From NCBI GenBank assembly GCA_964246745.1, contig CAXTRK010000012.1, forward strand, positions 22,914-86,913: a stretch of DNA of 64,000 nucleotides, written 5' to 3'. The notes under the pieces were generated by a model. That model had not been told where the DNA came from and did not search any database. It worked only from the letters and a program-made list of their open reading frames with translations. The stretch is from Lichenicoccus sp964246745 (GTDB lineage Bacteria; Pseudomonadota; Alphaproteobacteria; Acetobacterales; Acetobacteraceae). Each line of letters starts with the position of its first letter. Position 1 is the stretch's first letter. Positions 41,519 through 49,204 of the stretch are shown piece by piece. Made by a program: the position numbers and the translations under genes.

Positions 41519-41863
41519 TCAGTTCCCGGTATGCTGGTGCAGCTCATGCGTGGCCGGCACCGGCGCCGCCTCGGTGGCGGCCAACGTCTCGACCACGCCG
41601 TCGTCGAGCGTCTCTTCCGCCAGCAATTCACCATTGCGGCTGACCACCGACCAGGTCTTGCGCTTGGAGATCGGCGGGCACTCGATGATCCGCACGGTGT
41701 CGCCAACCTTGCAGATATTGTCCTCGTCGTGCGCCGCGTATTTCTTCGAGCGGCGGATGAACTTCTTGTAGAGCGGGTGCATCACGCGGCGATCAACAAG
41801 CACCGTCACGGTCTTGTTCATCTTGTCGCTGGTCACCCGTCCCGTCAGGACGCGCCTGGGCAT
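41519..41863 (-). CDS. rpsQ: 30S ribosomal protein S17 with C-terminal extension
   Basis: This 114-residue protein starts MPRRVLTGRVTSDKMNKTVTVLVDRRVMHPLYKKFIRRSKKYAAHDE and has KVGDTVRIIECPPISKRKTWSVV, the S17 core. About 30 extra residues follow (EETLDDGVVETLAATEAAPVP ... HELHQHTGN), acidic then His-containing, beyond the usual 80-90-residue length. The start at 41863 begins the family sequence. Confidence 0.97.
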   Translation of the reverse strand: MPRRVLTGRVTSDKMNKTVTVLVDRRVMHPLYKKFIRRSKKYAAHDEDNICKVGDTVRIIECPPISKRKTWSVVSRNGELLAEETLDDGVVETLAATEAAPVPATHELHQHTGN

Positions 41864-41876
41864 CGCCCTTCTCCTC

Positions 41877-42107
41877 TCAGGACTTCGATGCGGAGGCAGT
41901 GGCGCCCGCATCTTTCTTGGAATGAACGATCGTCTTGATGCGCGCGATCTCCCGGCGCACCTCGCGCACGCGACCAGTGCCTTCGGTCTGTCCGGTGGCG
42001 CGCTGGAAACGCAGGTTGAACTGCTCGCGCTTAAGATCGAGCAACTGGGTCAGCAGCTCGTCCGGTGTCTTCAGCCGCAGATCGGCCGGCTTGCTTGCCT
42101 TTGCCAT
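41877..42107 (-). CDS. rpmC: 50S ribosomal protein L29
   Basis: This 76-residue protein contains LRLKTPDELLTQLLDLKREQFNLRFQRATGQTEGTGRVREVRREIARIKTIVH, the L29 two-helix hairpin near the exit tunnel. A short Lys/Ala/Ser tail follows. It lies 1 bp from rplP and 13 bp from rpsQ. Confidence 0.97.
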   Translation of the reverse strand: MAKASKPADLRLKTPDELLTQLLDLKREQFNLRFQRATGQTEGTGRVREVRREIARIKTIVHSKKDAGATASASKS

Positions 42108-42108
42108 C

Positions 42109-42525
42109 TCAGGCCTCCCCGATCCGGGTGACCACCTTGGTCTTGATCGGCAGCTTTGCCGCCCCCAGGGCCAGCGCGTTACGCGCGATCTCCGGAGAAA
42201 CTCCGTCGATCTCGAAGACGATACGGCCCGGCTTCACGCGCGCCACCCAGAATTCGGGCGAGCCCTTGCCGGAGCCCATGCGCACCTCGGCCGGCTTGGT
42301 CGAAACCGGCACGTCCGGAAAGATCCGTATCCACACACGTCCCGCGCGCTTCATCGCGCGCGTGATCGCACGGCGGGACGCCTCGATCTGGCGCGCGGTG
42401 ACACGCTCCGGCTCAAGCGCCTTGAGCCCAAAGGCGCCGAAATTCAGCGCCGTTCCACCCTTCGCCAGGCCATGGATACGCCCCTTATGGGCCTTACGGT
42501 ATTTGGTCCGCTTCGGAGACAACAT
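42109..42525 (-). CDS. rplP: 50S ribosomal protein L16
   Basis: This 138-residue protein starts MLSPKRTKYRKAHKGRIHGLAKGG and has RQIEASRRAITRAMKRAGRVWIRIFPDVPVSTKPAEVRMGSGKGSPEFWVARVKPGR, the L16 signature. It helps position A-site tRNA. It follows rpsC by 23 bp. Confidence 0.98.
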   Translation of the reverse strand: MLSPKRTKYRKAHKGRIHGLAKGGTALNFGAFGLKALEPERVTARQIEASRRAITRAMKRAGRVWIRIFPDVPVSTKPAEVRMGSGKGSPEFWVARVKPGRIVFEIDGVSPEIARNALALGAAKLPIKTKVVTRIGEA

Positions 42526-42548
42526 GCTTGATTATCCTCGGCGGCCGC

Positions 42549-43226
42549 TCAGCGTTGCGGCGCTTGTTCGGCGGCGCGACGGTCCTGCGCCAGCGGGTCA
42601 TGCGCCAGGATTTCACCCTTGAAGATCCAGACTTTGACGCCGCACGTGCCATACGTGGTCTTCGCGGTGGCGACCCCGTAATCGATGTCGGCGCGCAGCG
42701 TGTGCAGCGGCACGCGACCCTCGCGATACCATTCGACGCGCGCGATCTCAGCGCCGCCAAGACGGCCGCCGCAATTGATGCGGATACCCTGCGCGCCAAG
42801 CCGCATCGCCGATTGCACCGCCCGCTTCATCGCACGGCGGAAGGCAACCCGACGTTCGAGCTGCTGGGCGATATTCTCGGCCACAAGCTGCGCCTCAATT
42901 TCCGGCTTGCGTATCTCGACGATGTTCAGCGCCACGTCGGATTTGGCCATGCGGCCAAGTTCCTTGCGCAGATTGTCGATGTCCTGGCCCTTCTTGCCGA
43001 TCACCACGCCCGGACGCGCCGCATAGATCGTCACGCGCGGCTTCTTCGCCGGGCGTTCGATCACCACGCGCGACACGCCGGCGCCAGACAGCCGGCGGCG
43101 CAGATGCCGACGCAGCGCGAGATCGTCATGCAACAGCTTCGAGTAATCGTTGCCGGCGAACCAGCGGCTATCCCATGTCCGGTTGACGCCGAGACGAAGC
43201 CCGATCGGATTGACCTTGTGACCCAT
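42549..43226 (-). CDS. rpsC: 30S ribosomal protein S3
   Basis: This 225-residue protein starts MGHKVNPIGLRLGVNRTWDSRWFAG, with the KH domain RVTIYAARPGVVIGKKGQDIDNLRKEL and the C-terminal domain RRAMKRAVQSAMRLGAQGIRINCGGRLGGAEIARVEWYREGRVPLHTLRADIDYG. S3 lines the mRNA entry channel. A short basic tail (RRAAEQAPQR) ends it. Confidence 0.98.
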   Translation of the reverse strand: MGHKVNPIGLRLGVNRTWDSRWFAGNDYSKLLHDDLALRRHLRRRLSGAGVSRVVIERPAKKPRVTIYAARPGVVIGKKGQDIDNLRKELGRMAKSDVALNIVEIRKPEIEAQLVAENIAQQLERRVAFRRAMKRAVQSAMRLGAQGIRINCGGRLGGAEIARVEWYREGRVPLHTLRADIDYGVATAKTTYGTCGVKVWIFKGEILAHDPLAQDRRAAEQAPQR

Positions 43227-43229
43227 GGT

Positions 43230-43640
43230 TCAGGCCGCCTTTCGGTTTGCTTGGGAAGCGCGCTCGGCCCCGTTCTTTTCAGCCACGACGATCTTCAGGT
43301 GGCTGAAGAACTTCTCGATCTGCGCCGAGCGGCCACGGCCGCGCGCGTGAAACCTGCGCATCACGATCGACTTGCCAACCTCCGCGTGCGTGACCACGAG
43401 CTGGTCGACATCGAGCTGATGGTTGTTCTCGGCGTTGGCGATCGCGCTTTCCAGGGTCTTGCGCACCTGCTGCGCAATCCGACGCTTGCTGAAGGTCAGC
43501 GTCGCCACCGCCTGCGACGCCGGCTTGTTGCGTATCAGGCCGGCCACCAGGTTCAGCTTGCGCGGGCTGATGCGTATGTTGCGCGCCACCGCCTGGGCCT
43601 CGGTCTCTGCCAGCGCGCGCGGATGCTTCGGCTTGCTCAT
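43230..43640 (-). CDS. rplV: 50S ribosomal protein L22
   Basis: This 136-residue protein contains ARNIRISPRKLNLVAGLIRNKPASQAVATLTFSKRRIAQQVRKTLESAIANAENNHQLD and the exit-tunnel loop HARGRGRSAQIEKFFSHLKIVVAE, diagnostic of L22. The ATG at 43640 is 1 bp after the rpsS stop; the longer frame upstream is rpsS DNA. Confidence 0.98.
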   Translation of the reverse strand: MSKPKHPRALAETEAQAVARNIRISPRKLNLVAGLIRNKPASQAVATLTFSKRRIAQQVRKTLESAIANAENNHQLDVDQLVVTHAEVGKSIVMRRFHARGRGRSAQIEKFFSHLKIVVAEKNGAERASQANRKAA

Positions 43641-43641
43641 C

Positions 43642-43920
43642 TCAGCCCCGTCTCGCCTTCTTGTCGGACGAGTGCCCGGTGAAGGTGCGCGTCGGCGAGA
43701 ACTCGCCGAACTTGTGTCCGACCATGTTCTCGTTGACCTGCACCGGCAGGAACTTGTGTCCATTATAGACACCGAAGGTGAGGCCCACGAAGTTCGGCAG
43801 GATGGTTGAGCGGCGCGACCAGATCTTGATCACCTCATTGCGGCCCGACGCGCGCGAGGCGTCTGCCTTGTTGAGAAGATACCCGTCCACAAACGGGCCC
43901 TTCCAGACGGAACGTGCCAT
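43642..43920 (-). CDS. rpsS: 30S ribosomal protein S19
   Basis: This 92-residue protein reads MARSVWKGPFVDGYLLNKAD, IKIWSRRSTILPNFVGLTFGVYNGHKFLPVQVNENMVGHKFGEFSPTRTFTGH, the S19 signature. It forms the 30S head with S13. Gap to rplB is 12 bp. Confidence 0.98.
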   Translation of the reverse strand: MARSVWKGPFVDGYLLNKADASRASGRNEVIKIWSRRSTILPNFVGLTFGVYNGHKFLPVQVNENMVGHKFGEFSPTRTFTGHSSDKKARRG

Positions 43921-43932
43921 CGTGCTTGCCCC

Positions 43933-44763
43933 TTACTTGCCGACTTTGCGTCGACGGATGATCAGGCTGTCGGTGCGCTTGTTCACGCGCGTCTTGTAGC
44001 CCTTGGTCGGCTTGCCCCACGGGGTGACCGGATGGCGGCCGCCCGAAGTGCGGCCCTCGCCGCCACCATGCGGATGGTCGACGGGGTTCATCACCACGCC
44101 GCGGTTGTGCGGACGCCGTCCAAGCCAGCGCGAGCGGCCGGCCTTGCCGATGCTCTGGTTCATGTTGTCTGGATTGGAAACCGCGCCCACTGTCGCCATG
44201 CATTCGGCGCGCACCACGCGCAACTCGCCCGATTGCAGCTTGATCTGCGCATAGCCGGCGTCCTTGCCGACGAGCTGGGCGTAGGTGCCGGCGGAACGCG
44301 CCATCTTGCCGCCCGCGCCGGCCTTGAGCTCGACGTTGTGGACGATGGTGCCGACCGGAATCGCCGCCAGCGGCATCGCGTTGCCCGGCTTGATATCGAC
44401 GCGCGCGCCGGCCACCACCGCGTCTCCGACCCGCAGGCGCTGCGGCGCCAGGATGTACGCCAGCTCGCCGTCCGCGTACTTCACCAGCGCGATGAACGCG
44501 GTACGATTGGGGTCATATTCCAGCCGCTCGACCGTTGCCGACACATCGAACTTGCGACGCTTGAAATCGACAAACCGGTAGCTCTGCTTGTGCCCGCCGC
44601 CGCGGAAGCGCGACGTCGTGCGGCCGTTATTGTTGCGGCCGCCAGACTTGTTCTTGCCCTCGGTCAGGGTCTTGACCGGCTTGCCCTTATAGAGCTCGCC
44701 GCGGTCGATCAGCACCGTACCGCGAAGGCTGGGAGTGACCGGATTGAAATGCCTGAGTGCCAT
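43933..44763 (-). CDS. rplB: 50S ribosomal protein L2
   Basis: This 276-residue protein contains ALRHFNPVTPSLRG, GGRNNNGRTTSRFRGGGHKQSYRFVDF, the central GGKMARSAGTYAQLVGKD and the peptidyl-transferase-adjacent RGVVMNPVDHPHGGGEGRTSGGRHPVTPWGKPTKG with its conserved histidine. It is required for subunit association. It follows rplW by 15 bp. Confidence 0.99.
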   Translation of the reverse strand: MALRHFNPVTPSLRGTVLIDRGELYKGKPVKTLTEGKNKSGGRNNNGRTTSRFRGGGHKQSYRFVDFKRRKFDVSATVERLEYDPNRTAFIALVKYADGELAYILAPQRLRVGDAVVAGARVDIKPGNAMPLAAIPVGTIVHNVELKAGAGGKMARSAGTYAQLVGKDAGYAQIKLQSGELRVVRAECMATVGAVSNPDNMNQSIGKAGRSRWLGRRPHNRGVVMNPVDHPHGGGEGRTSGGRHPVTPWGKPTKGYKTRVNKRTDSLIIRRRKVGK

Positions 44764-44778
44764 GAGGTTCCGCCCGCG

Positions 44779-45114
44779 TCAGGAAAGCCGCGCGGACAGG
44801 TCGATCGACTGCCCATCCGCAAGCTGCACATATGCCTTCTTGATGTCCGAACGCACGCCGGGGCGACCGCGAAAGCGCTTGGTCTTGCCCTTCTGGACCA
44901 GCGTGTTCACGCCCATCACCTTGACGTTGAACAGGCTTTCCACCGCCGCCTTGATCTGCGGCTTCGATGCCGTCAACGCCACCCGGAACACTACCTGGTT
45001 GCGCTCGGACAAAGCCGTCGCCTTCTCGGTGATGACCGGCGCGCGAACGATGTCGAACATCGCCTCGCGCGACAGGTTCGCGGCCTTTTTTCGGATTGCC
45101 AGGATGTTGGTCAT
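44779..45114 (-). CDS. rplW: 50S ribosomal protein L23
   Basis: This 111-residue protein has an N-terminal extension typical of alphaproteobacteria (NILAIRKKAANLSREAMFDIV), then RAPVITEKATALSERNQVVFRV and KVKVMGVNTLVQKGKTKRFRGRPGVRSDIKKAYVQL. L23 docks trigger factor and SRP at the tunnel exit. Its ATG overlaps the rplD stop by 4 bp (ATGA). Confidence 0.97.
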   Translation of the reverse strand: MTNILAIRKKAANLSREAMFDIVRAPVITEKATALSERNQVVFRVALTASKPQIKAAVESLFNVKVMGVNTLVQKGKTKRFRGRPGVRSDIKKAYVQLADGQSIDLSARLS

Positions 45115-45725
45115 GCCAGGCGCTCCTTCAGGCCGTCCAAACCCGCGCGGGTAATCGCCAGCACCTCATGGTTGAGAATGTCATAGACATTCGCGCCCAC
45201 GCTCGGCAGCACGTCGATACGCGGCAGGTTGCGGCTTGCACGCAGAAAGCTGTCGTCCACGGCATGATCGACGATCAACGCGGAATGCCAGCCCAACACC
45301 TTCAGCTTCTTCATTAGGTCCGCGGTCTTGGCGGTGCCGCCCGCGGTGTCGAGTACCACCAGCCTTCCTTCGCGGCACTTCTGCGACAGCGCCGAGATCA
45401 GGCCCAGACGACGCACCTTCTTCGGCAAGTCGTAGCCGTGGTCGCGAACCGCCGGTCCGTGCACGACACCGCCGGTGCGAAACTGCGGCGAACGCAGACT
45501 GCCCTGCCGGGCGTTGCCGGTGCCCTTCTGCTTGTACGGCTTCTTCGTGGTGCCGGAGACCTCGCCCATGCCCTTCACCTTGTGGTTGCCGGCACGGCGC
45601 TTGGCGAGTTGCCAGTGCACGACGCGCGCCATGATGTCCGCGCGCGGCTCGATGCTGAAAATCTCGTCCGGAAGGCCGACGGTGCCCGCGCTCTCATTGT
45701 CGAGGGTCTTGATTTCGACGTCCAT
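45111..45725 (-). CDS. rplD: 50S ribosomal protein L4
   Basis: This 204-residue protein contains AKRRAGNHKVKGMGEVSGTTKKPYKQKGTGNARQGSLRSPQFRTGGVVHGPAVRDHGYDLPKKVRRLGLISALSQK, the L4 tunnel-loop and core. In E. coli L4 also represses the S10 operon by attenuation and translation. It overlaps rplW by 4 bp and follows rplC by 11 bp. Confidence 0.98.
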   Translation of the reverse strand: MDVEIKTLDNESAGTVGLPDEIFSIEPRADIMARVVHWQLAKRRAGNHKVKGMGEVSGTTKKPYKQKGTGNARQGSLRSPQFRTGGVVHGPAVRDHGYDLPKKVRRLGLISALSQKCREGRLVVLDTAGGTAKTADLMKKLKVLGWHSALIVDHAVDDSFLRASRNLPRIDVLPSVGANVYDILNHEVLAITRAGLDGLKERLA

Positions 45726-45736
45726 TGACCGCTTCC

Positions 45737-46441
45737 TCAGCCAGCCGCTTGCGTGTCGGTGGCGGCATCGCCGCGCAGACCCGCCGGATAAGGAGCGTCC
45801 GCATGACGCTGCTTCTTGATGGCATCGCGCACCAGAACAAAGTCGTTCTTGGCGCCAGGAATGGCGCCTCGGATCATCAGCAAATTTTTCTCCGCGTCGA
45901 CCGCCGCCACCTCGAGATTGAGCGTCGTCACCCGCTCATGGCCGAGATGCCCGGCCATCTTCTTGTTCTTGAAGGTCTTGCCTGGGTCCTGCCGGTTGCC
46001 GGTGGAGCCGAGCGAGCGATGGCTGATGGAAACGCCGTGGCTGGCCTCGAGACCGGCGAAATTCCAGCGCTTCATGCCGCCGGCGAAGCCCTTGCCCTTG
46101 CTGGTGCCGGTGACATCGACCTTCTGCCCGGCCACGAAGTGCGAGGCCGCCAACATCGCGCCAATCTCAAGCACCGCGTCCTCGGACACACGGAACTCGA
46201 CCAGCTTCTTCTTTGGCTCGACCTTGACACGCGCGAAGTGGCCGCGATTGGGCTGGGTCACGTTCTTGACCTTGGCGGCGCCGGTTCCAAGCTGCACCGC
46301 GGTGTAGTGGTCCCGCTCCAAGGTGCGCACATCGACGACCTGAACCCCGTTGAGATACAGCACCGTCACCGGCACGTGGCTGCCGTCGTCCCGGAAGATC
46401 CGTGACATGCCAAGCTTTCTTGCAATCAATCCGGTTCGCAT
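45737..46441 (-). CDS. rplC: 50S ribosomal protein L3
   Basis: This 234-residue protein starts MRTGLIARKLGMSRIFRDDG and contains VDVTGTSKGKGFAGGMKRWNFAG and SHRSLGSTGNRQDPGKTFKNKKMAGHLGHERVTTLNLEV, the L3 signature. The ATG at 46441 is favoured because AGGTG lies 6 nt upstream; in-frame starts 6 and 9 bp earlier overlap that site. L3 initiates 50S assembly. Confidence 0.97.
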   Translation of the reverse strand: MRTGLIARKLGMSRIFRDDGSHVPVTVLYLNGVQVVDVRTLERDHYTAVQLGTGAAKVKNVTQPNRGHFARVKVEPKKKLVEFRVSEDAVLEIGAMLAASHFVAGQKVDVTGTSKGKGFAGGMKRWNFAGLEASHGVSISHRSLGSTGNRQDPGKTFKNKKMAGHLGHERVTTLNLEVAAVDAEKNLLMIRGAIPGAKNDFVLVRDAIKKQRHADAPYPAGLRGDAATDTQAAG

Positions 46442-46450
46442 AGTCATCAC

Positions 46451-46759
46451 CTAGAGCTTGATTTCGACGTCGACGCCGGCGGCGAGATCGAGCTTCATCA
46501 GCGCGTCCACGGTCTGCGGCGTCGGCTCGACGATATCAAGCAGACGACGATGCGTGCGGATTTCAAATTGCTCGCGGCTCTTCTTGTCGACATGCGGCGA
46601 GCGGTTCACGGTGAACCGCTCGATATGCGTCGGCAACGGGATCGGACCCCGAACCCGCGCACCCGTACGCTTCGCCGTGTTCACGATCTCCTTGGTGCTG
46701 TTATCCAGCACGCGATGATCGTACGCCTTGAGGCGAATTCGGATGTTCTGGTTGTCCAT
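46451..46759 (-). CDS. rpsJ: 30S ribosomal protein S10
   Basis: This 102-residue protein reads QNIRIRLKAYDHRVLDNSTKEIVNTAKRTGARVRGPIPLPTHIERFTVNRSPHVDKKSREQFEIRTHRRLLDI, the S10/NusE sequence. NusE also joins transcription antitermination complexes. It lies 22 bp after tuf, which links the str and S10 operons here. Confidence 0.98.
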   Translation of the reverse strand: MDNQNIRIRLKAYDHRVLDNSTKEIVNTAKRTGARVRGPIPLPTHIERFTVNRSPHVDKKSREQFEIRTHRRLLDIVEPTPQTVDALMKLDLAAGVDVEIKL

Positions 46760-46781
46760 CGGTCGGTCCCGTTAGGCTGCG

Positions 46782-47972
46782 TCAGGCGGTGATCGAGGCC
46801 ACCACGCCGGCGCCGACGGTGCGGCCACCTTCGCGGATCGCGAAACGCAGACCCTCATCCATCGCGATCGGCGCGATCAACTCGACGTCCATCGAGATGT
46901 TGTCGCCAGGCATCACCATTTCGGTGCCTTCCGGCAACTGCACCACTCCCGTCACGTCGGTCGTGCGGAAATAGAACTGCGGGCGGTAATTGGTGAAGAA
47001 CGGCGTGTGACGGCCACCCTCCTCCTTGGTCAGGATGTAGGCCTCCGCCTTGAACTTGGTGTGCGGGGTGATCGAGCCGGGCTTGGCCAGCACCTGTCCG
47101 CGCTCGACATCCTCGCGCTTGGTGCCGCGCAGAAGCGCTCCGATATTGTCGCCGGCCTGGCCGCGATCCAGCAGCTTGCGGAACATCTCGACGCCGGTGA
47201 CGATGGTCTTCACCGTGTTCTTCAAGCCGACGATTTCGATCTCGTCGCCGACATTGACGATGCCGCGCTCGACACGGCCGGTCACCACGGTGCCGCGGCC
47301 GGAAATCGAGAAGACGTCCTCGATCGGCATCAGGAACGGACGGTCGATCGGGCGCTCCGGCTGCGGGATGTAGGTATCGACCGCGTTCATCAACTCCATG
47401 ACCGCGTTCTCGCCGAGCACCGCGTCGCCGTCTTCCAAGGTCACCAGGGCGGAACCCTTGATCACCGGGATGTCGTCGCCGGGGAACTGGTAGGACGAGA
47501 GCAGTTCGCGCACCTCCATCTCGACCAGCTCGAGCAGCTCCGGATCGTCCACCATGTCGACCTTGTTGAGGAACACCACCAACGCCGGCACGCCGACCTG
47601 GCGCGCCAGCAGGATGTGCTCGCGCGTCTGCGGCATCGGGCCGTCGGCGGCGGAGACCACCAGAATGGCGCCGTCCATCTGCGCGGCGCCGGTGATCATG
47701 TTCTTCACGTAGTCGGCGTGGCCGGGGCAATCGACATGGGCATAGTGGCGGGCGCCGGTCTCATACTCGACGTGAGCGGTCGAGATGGTGATGCCGCGGG
47801 CGCGCTCCTCCGGCGCCTTGTCGATCTGGTCATACGCCGTGTAGGTGGCCCCGCCGACCTTTGCCAGGGTCTTGGTGATCGCCGCCGTCAGCGACGTCTT
47901 GCCGTGATCCACATGGCCGATCGTGCCGATGTTGCAGTGCGGCTTGTTCCGCTCGAATTTCGCCTTCGCCAT
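46782..47972 (-). CDS. tuf: Elongation factor Tu
   Basis: This 396-residue GTPase delivers aminoacyl-tRNA. It has the P-loop GHVDHGKTSL, DCPGHADYVKNMITGAAQMDGAILVVSA, NKVDMVDD and the domain 2/3 sequences (GRGTVVTGRVERG, TPFFTNYRPQFYFRTTDVTG, REGGRTVGAGVV). It follows rpsG directly with a 59-bp gap; the fusA gene usually found between them is absent. Confidence 0.99.
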   Translation of the reverse strand: MAKAKFERNKPHCNIGTIGHVDHGKTSLTAAITKTLAKVGGATYTAYDQIDKAPEERARGITISTAHVEYETGARHYAHVDCPGHADYVKNMITGAAQMDGAILVVSAADGPMPQTREHILLARQVGVPALVVFLNKVDMVDDPELLELVEMEVRELLSSYQFPGDDIPVIKGSALVTLEDGDAVLGENAVMELMNAVDTYIPQPERPIDRPFLMPIEDVFSISGRGTVVTGRVERGIVNVGDEIEIVGLKNTVKTIVTGVEMFRKLLDRGQAGDNIGALLRGTKREDVERGQVLAKPGSITPHTKFKAEAYILTKEEGGRHTPFFTNYRPQFYFRTTDVTGVVQLPEGTEMVMPGDNISMDVELIAPIAMDEGLRFAIREGGRTVGAGVVASITA

Positions 47973-48031
47973 CGTCGTCTCTCCGTTACCGCAGCCTGTT
48001 CGGGGTTAAGTGGATGCCAGACCTGCCGGCG

Positions 48032-48508
48032 CTACCAGCGATAATGGCTGAAGGCCTTGTTGGCCTCGGCCATACGATGCGTATCTTCGCGCTTCTTTAC
48101 CGCGCTGCCGCGATTGTTCACCGCGTCCAACAGTTCGTTGGACAGCCGCTCCTGCATCGTATGCTCGCCGCGCTTGCGCGAGCTGTCGATCAACCAGCGG
48201 ATCGCCAATGCCTGCCTGCGCTCGGTGCGCACCTCCACCGGAACCTGGTAGGTGGCGCCGCCGACGCGGCGGGAACGCACCTCGACCGCCGGCTTCACGT
48301 TGTCCAAGGCCTCATGGAACATGCGCACCGGATCGGCGCTGGCGCCGCCGCGCCTGCGCATCGACTCGAGCGCGCCATAGACGATGCCCTCAGCGGTCGA
48401 CTTCTTGCCGTCATACATCAGCGCGTTCATGAAACGCGTGACGACCACGTCTCCGAATTTCGGGTCCGGCAGGATTTCGCGCTTGAACGCGCGGCGGCGG
48501 CGACTCAT
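48032..48508 (-). CDS. rpsG: 30S ribosomal protein S7
   Basis: This 158-residue protein starts MSRRRRAFKREILPDPKFGDVVVTRFMNALMYDGKKSTAEGIVYGAL and has FHEALDNVKPAVEVRSRRVGGATYQVPVEVRTERRQALAIRWLI, the S7 signature. It nucleates the 30S head and in E. coli regulates the str operon. It lies 14 bp after rpsL. Confidence 0.98.
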   Translation of the reverse strand: MSRRRRAFKREILPDPKFGDVVVTRFMNALMYDGKKSTAEGIVYGALESMRRRGGASADPVRMFHEALDNVKPAVEVRSRRVGGATYQVPVEVRTERRQALAIRWLIDSSRKRGEHTMQERLSNELLDAVNNRGSAVKKREDTHRMAEANKAFSHYRW

Positions 48509-48522
48509 CCCTCGTTGTCCTC

Positions 48523-48894
48523 CTACTTCGGGCGCTTGGCGCCGTAGAGCGAGCGGCGCTGACGACGCTTCGCAATTCCTTGCGTGTCGAGCACGCCGCG
48601 CAGGATGTGATAGCGCACGCCCGGCAGATCCTTGACCCGGCCGCCGCGTATCAGCACGACGCTATGCTCCTGAAGGTTATGACCCTCACCCGGGATATAG
48701 CTCACCACCTCGTAGCCGTTGGTCAGACGCACCTTGGCGACCTTGCGCAGCGCCGAGTTCGGCTTCTTCGGCGTGGTCGTATAGACGCGCGTGCAGACTC
48801 CGCGCTTCTGCGGGCAGCCTTGCAGGGCCGGCACCTTGTTGCGCTTGGCGGCGGGCTCGCGCCCCTTGGCAATCAACTGGTTGATGGTGGGCAT
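48523..48894 (-). CDS. rpsL: 30S ribosomal protein S12
   Basis: This 123-residue protein starts MPTINQLIAKGREP and contains GCPQKRGVCTRVYTTTPKKPNSALRKVAKVRLTNGYEV and IPGEGHNLQEHSVVLIRGGRVKDLPGVRYHILRG. The two lysines of KKPNS and the RVKDLPG loop keep the normal streptomycin-sensitive wording. It is the first gene of the str-S10-spc-alpha cluster, behind a promoter at 49124-49152 and a leader hairpin. Confidence 0.98.
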   Translation of the reverse strand: MPTINQLIAKGREPAAKRNKVPALQGCPQKRGVCTRVYTTTPKKPNSALRKVAKVRLTNGYEVVSYIPGEGHNLQEHSVVLIRGGRVKDLPGVRYHILRGVLDTQGIAKRRQRRSLYGAKRPK

Positions 48895-48967
48895 ACGCCT
48901 CTGTCCCGATCCTTTGTCTGGCCCGATGCAAACCCGGCGTCCGCCGCATATCTCCGCCGATCACAGC

Positions 48968-49008
48968 AAAAAAACCGCTGTCGGAAGGCATTGCCATCCC
49001 TACGGCGG
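48968..49008 (-). terminator. Terminator-like hairpin with seven U in the rpsL leader
   Basis: On the minus strand the sequence CCGC...GGGATGGC-AAT-GCCTTCC...GCGG is followed directly by TTTTTTT (48974-48968). The inner stem pairs GGGA/TTCC and GGC/GCC with one bulged T; the outer CCGC/GCGG closes it. It ends 74 bp before the rpsL ATG and lies downstream of the candidate str promoter, so it could be an attenuator of the ribosomal operon or the end of a separate short transcript. Confidence 0.6.
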
Positions 49009-49123
49009 TCCTCATCACGGTTGGCCTGAGCCCGGTATCATCTCGGGGCGGCGCCACACGTGCGGTGCTGCAATCGACGGCCGACATGCGATGCGGGATC
49101 GCCGAAGTCAGCCGAGGGCGCGG

Positions 49124-49152
49124 AACCTACGAACGAGGGCAGGTGGAGTCAA
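49124..49152 (-). promoter_or_regulatory. Candidate str-operon promoter
   Basis: On the minus strand TTGACT (49152-49147), a 17-bp spacer and TAGGTT (49129-49124). The next base after the -35 is C, giving a GACTC (GANTC) site over the -35. Transcription from here would give a leader of about 220 nt before rpsL. The -10 match is weak. Confidence 0.5.
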
Positions 49153-49204
49153 GGGTGTTATCCAAAGCTGTTGCAACGCCAAGCTTGATCGCCAGCCGCC
49201 CGTC

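Noticed and set aside
44032..45186. 384-codon plus-strand frame opposite rplB and rplW
   Set aside because: Antisense shadow of two ribosomal protein genes; no domain features.
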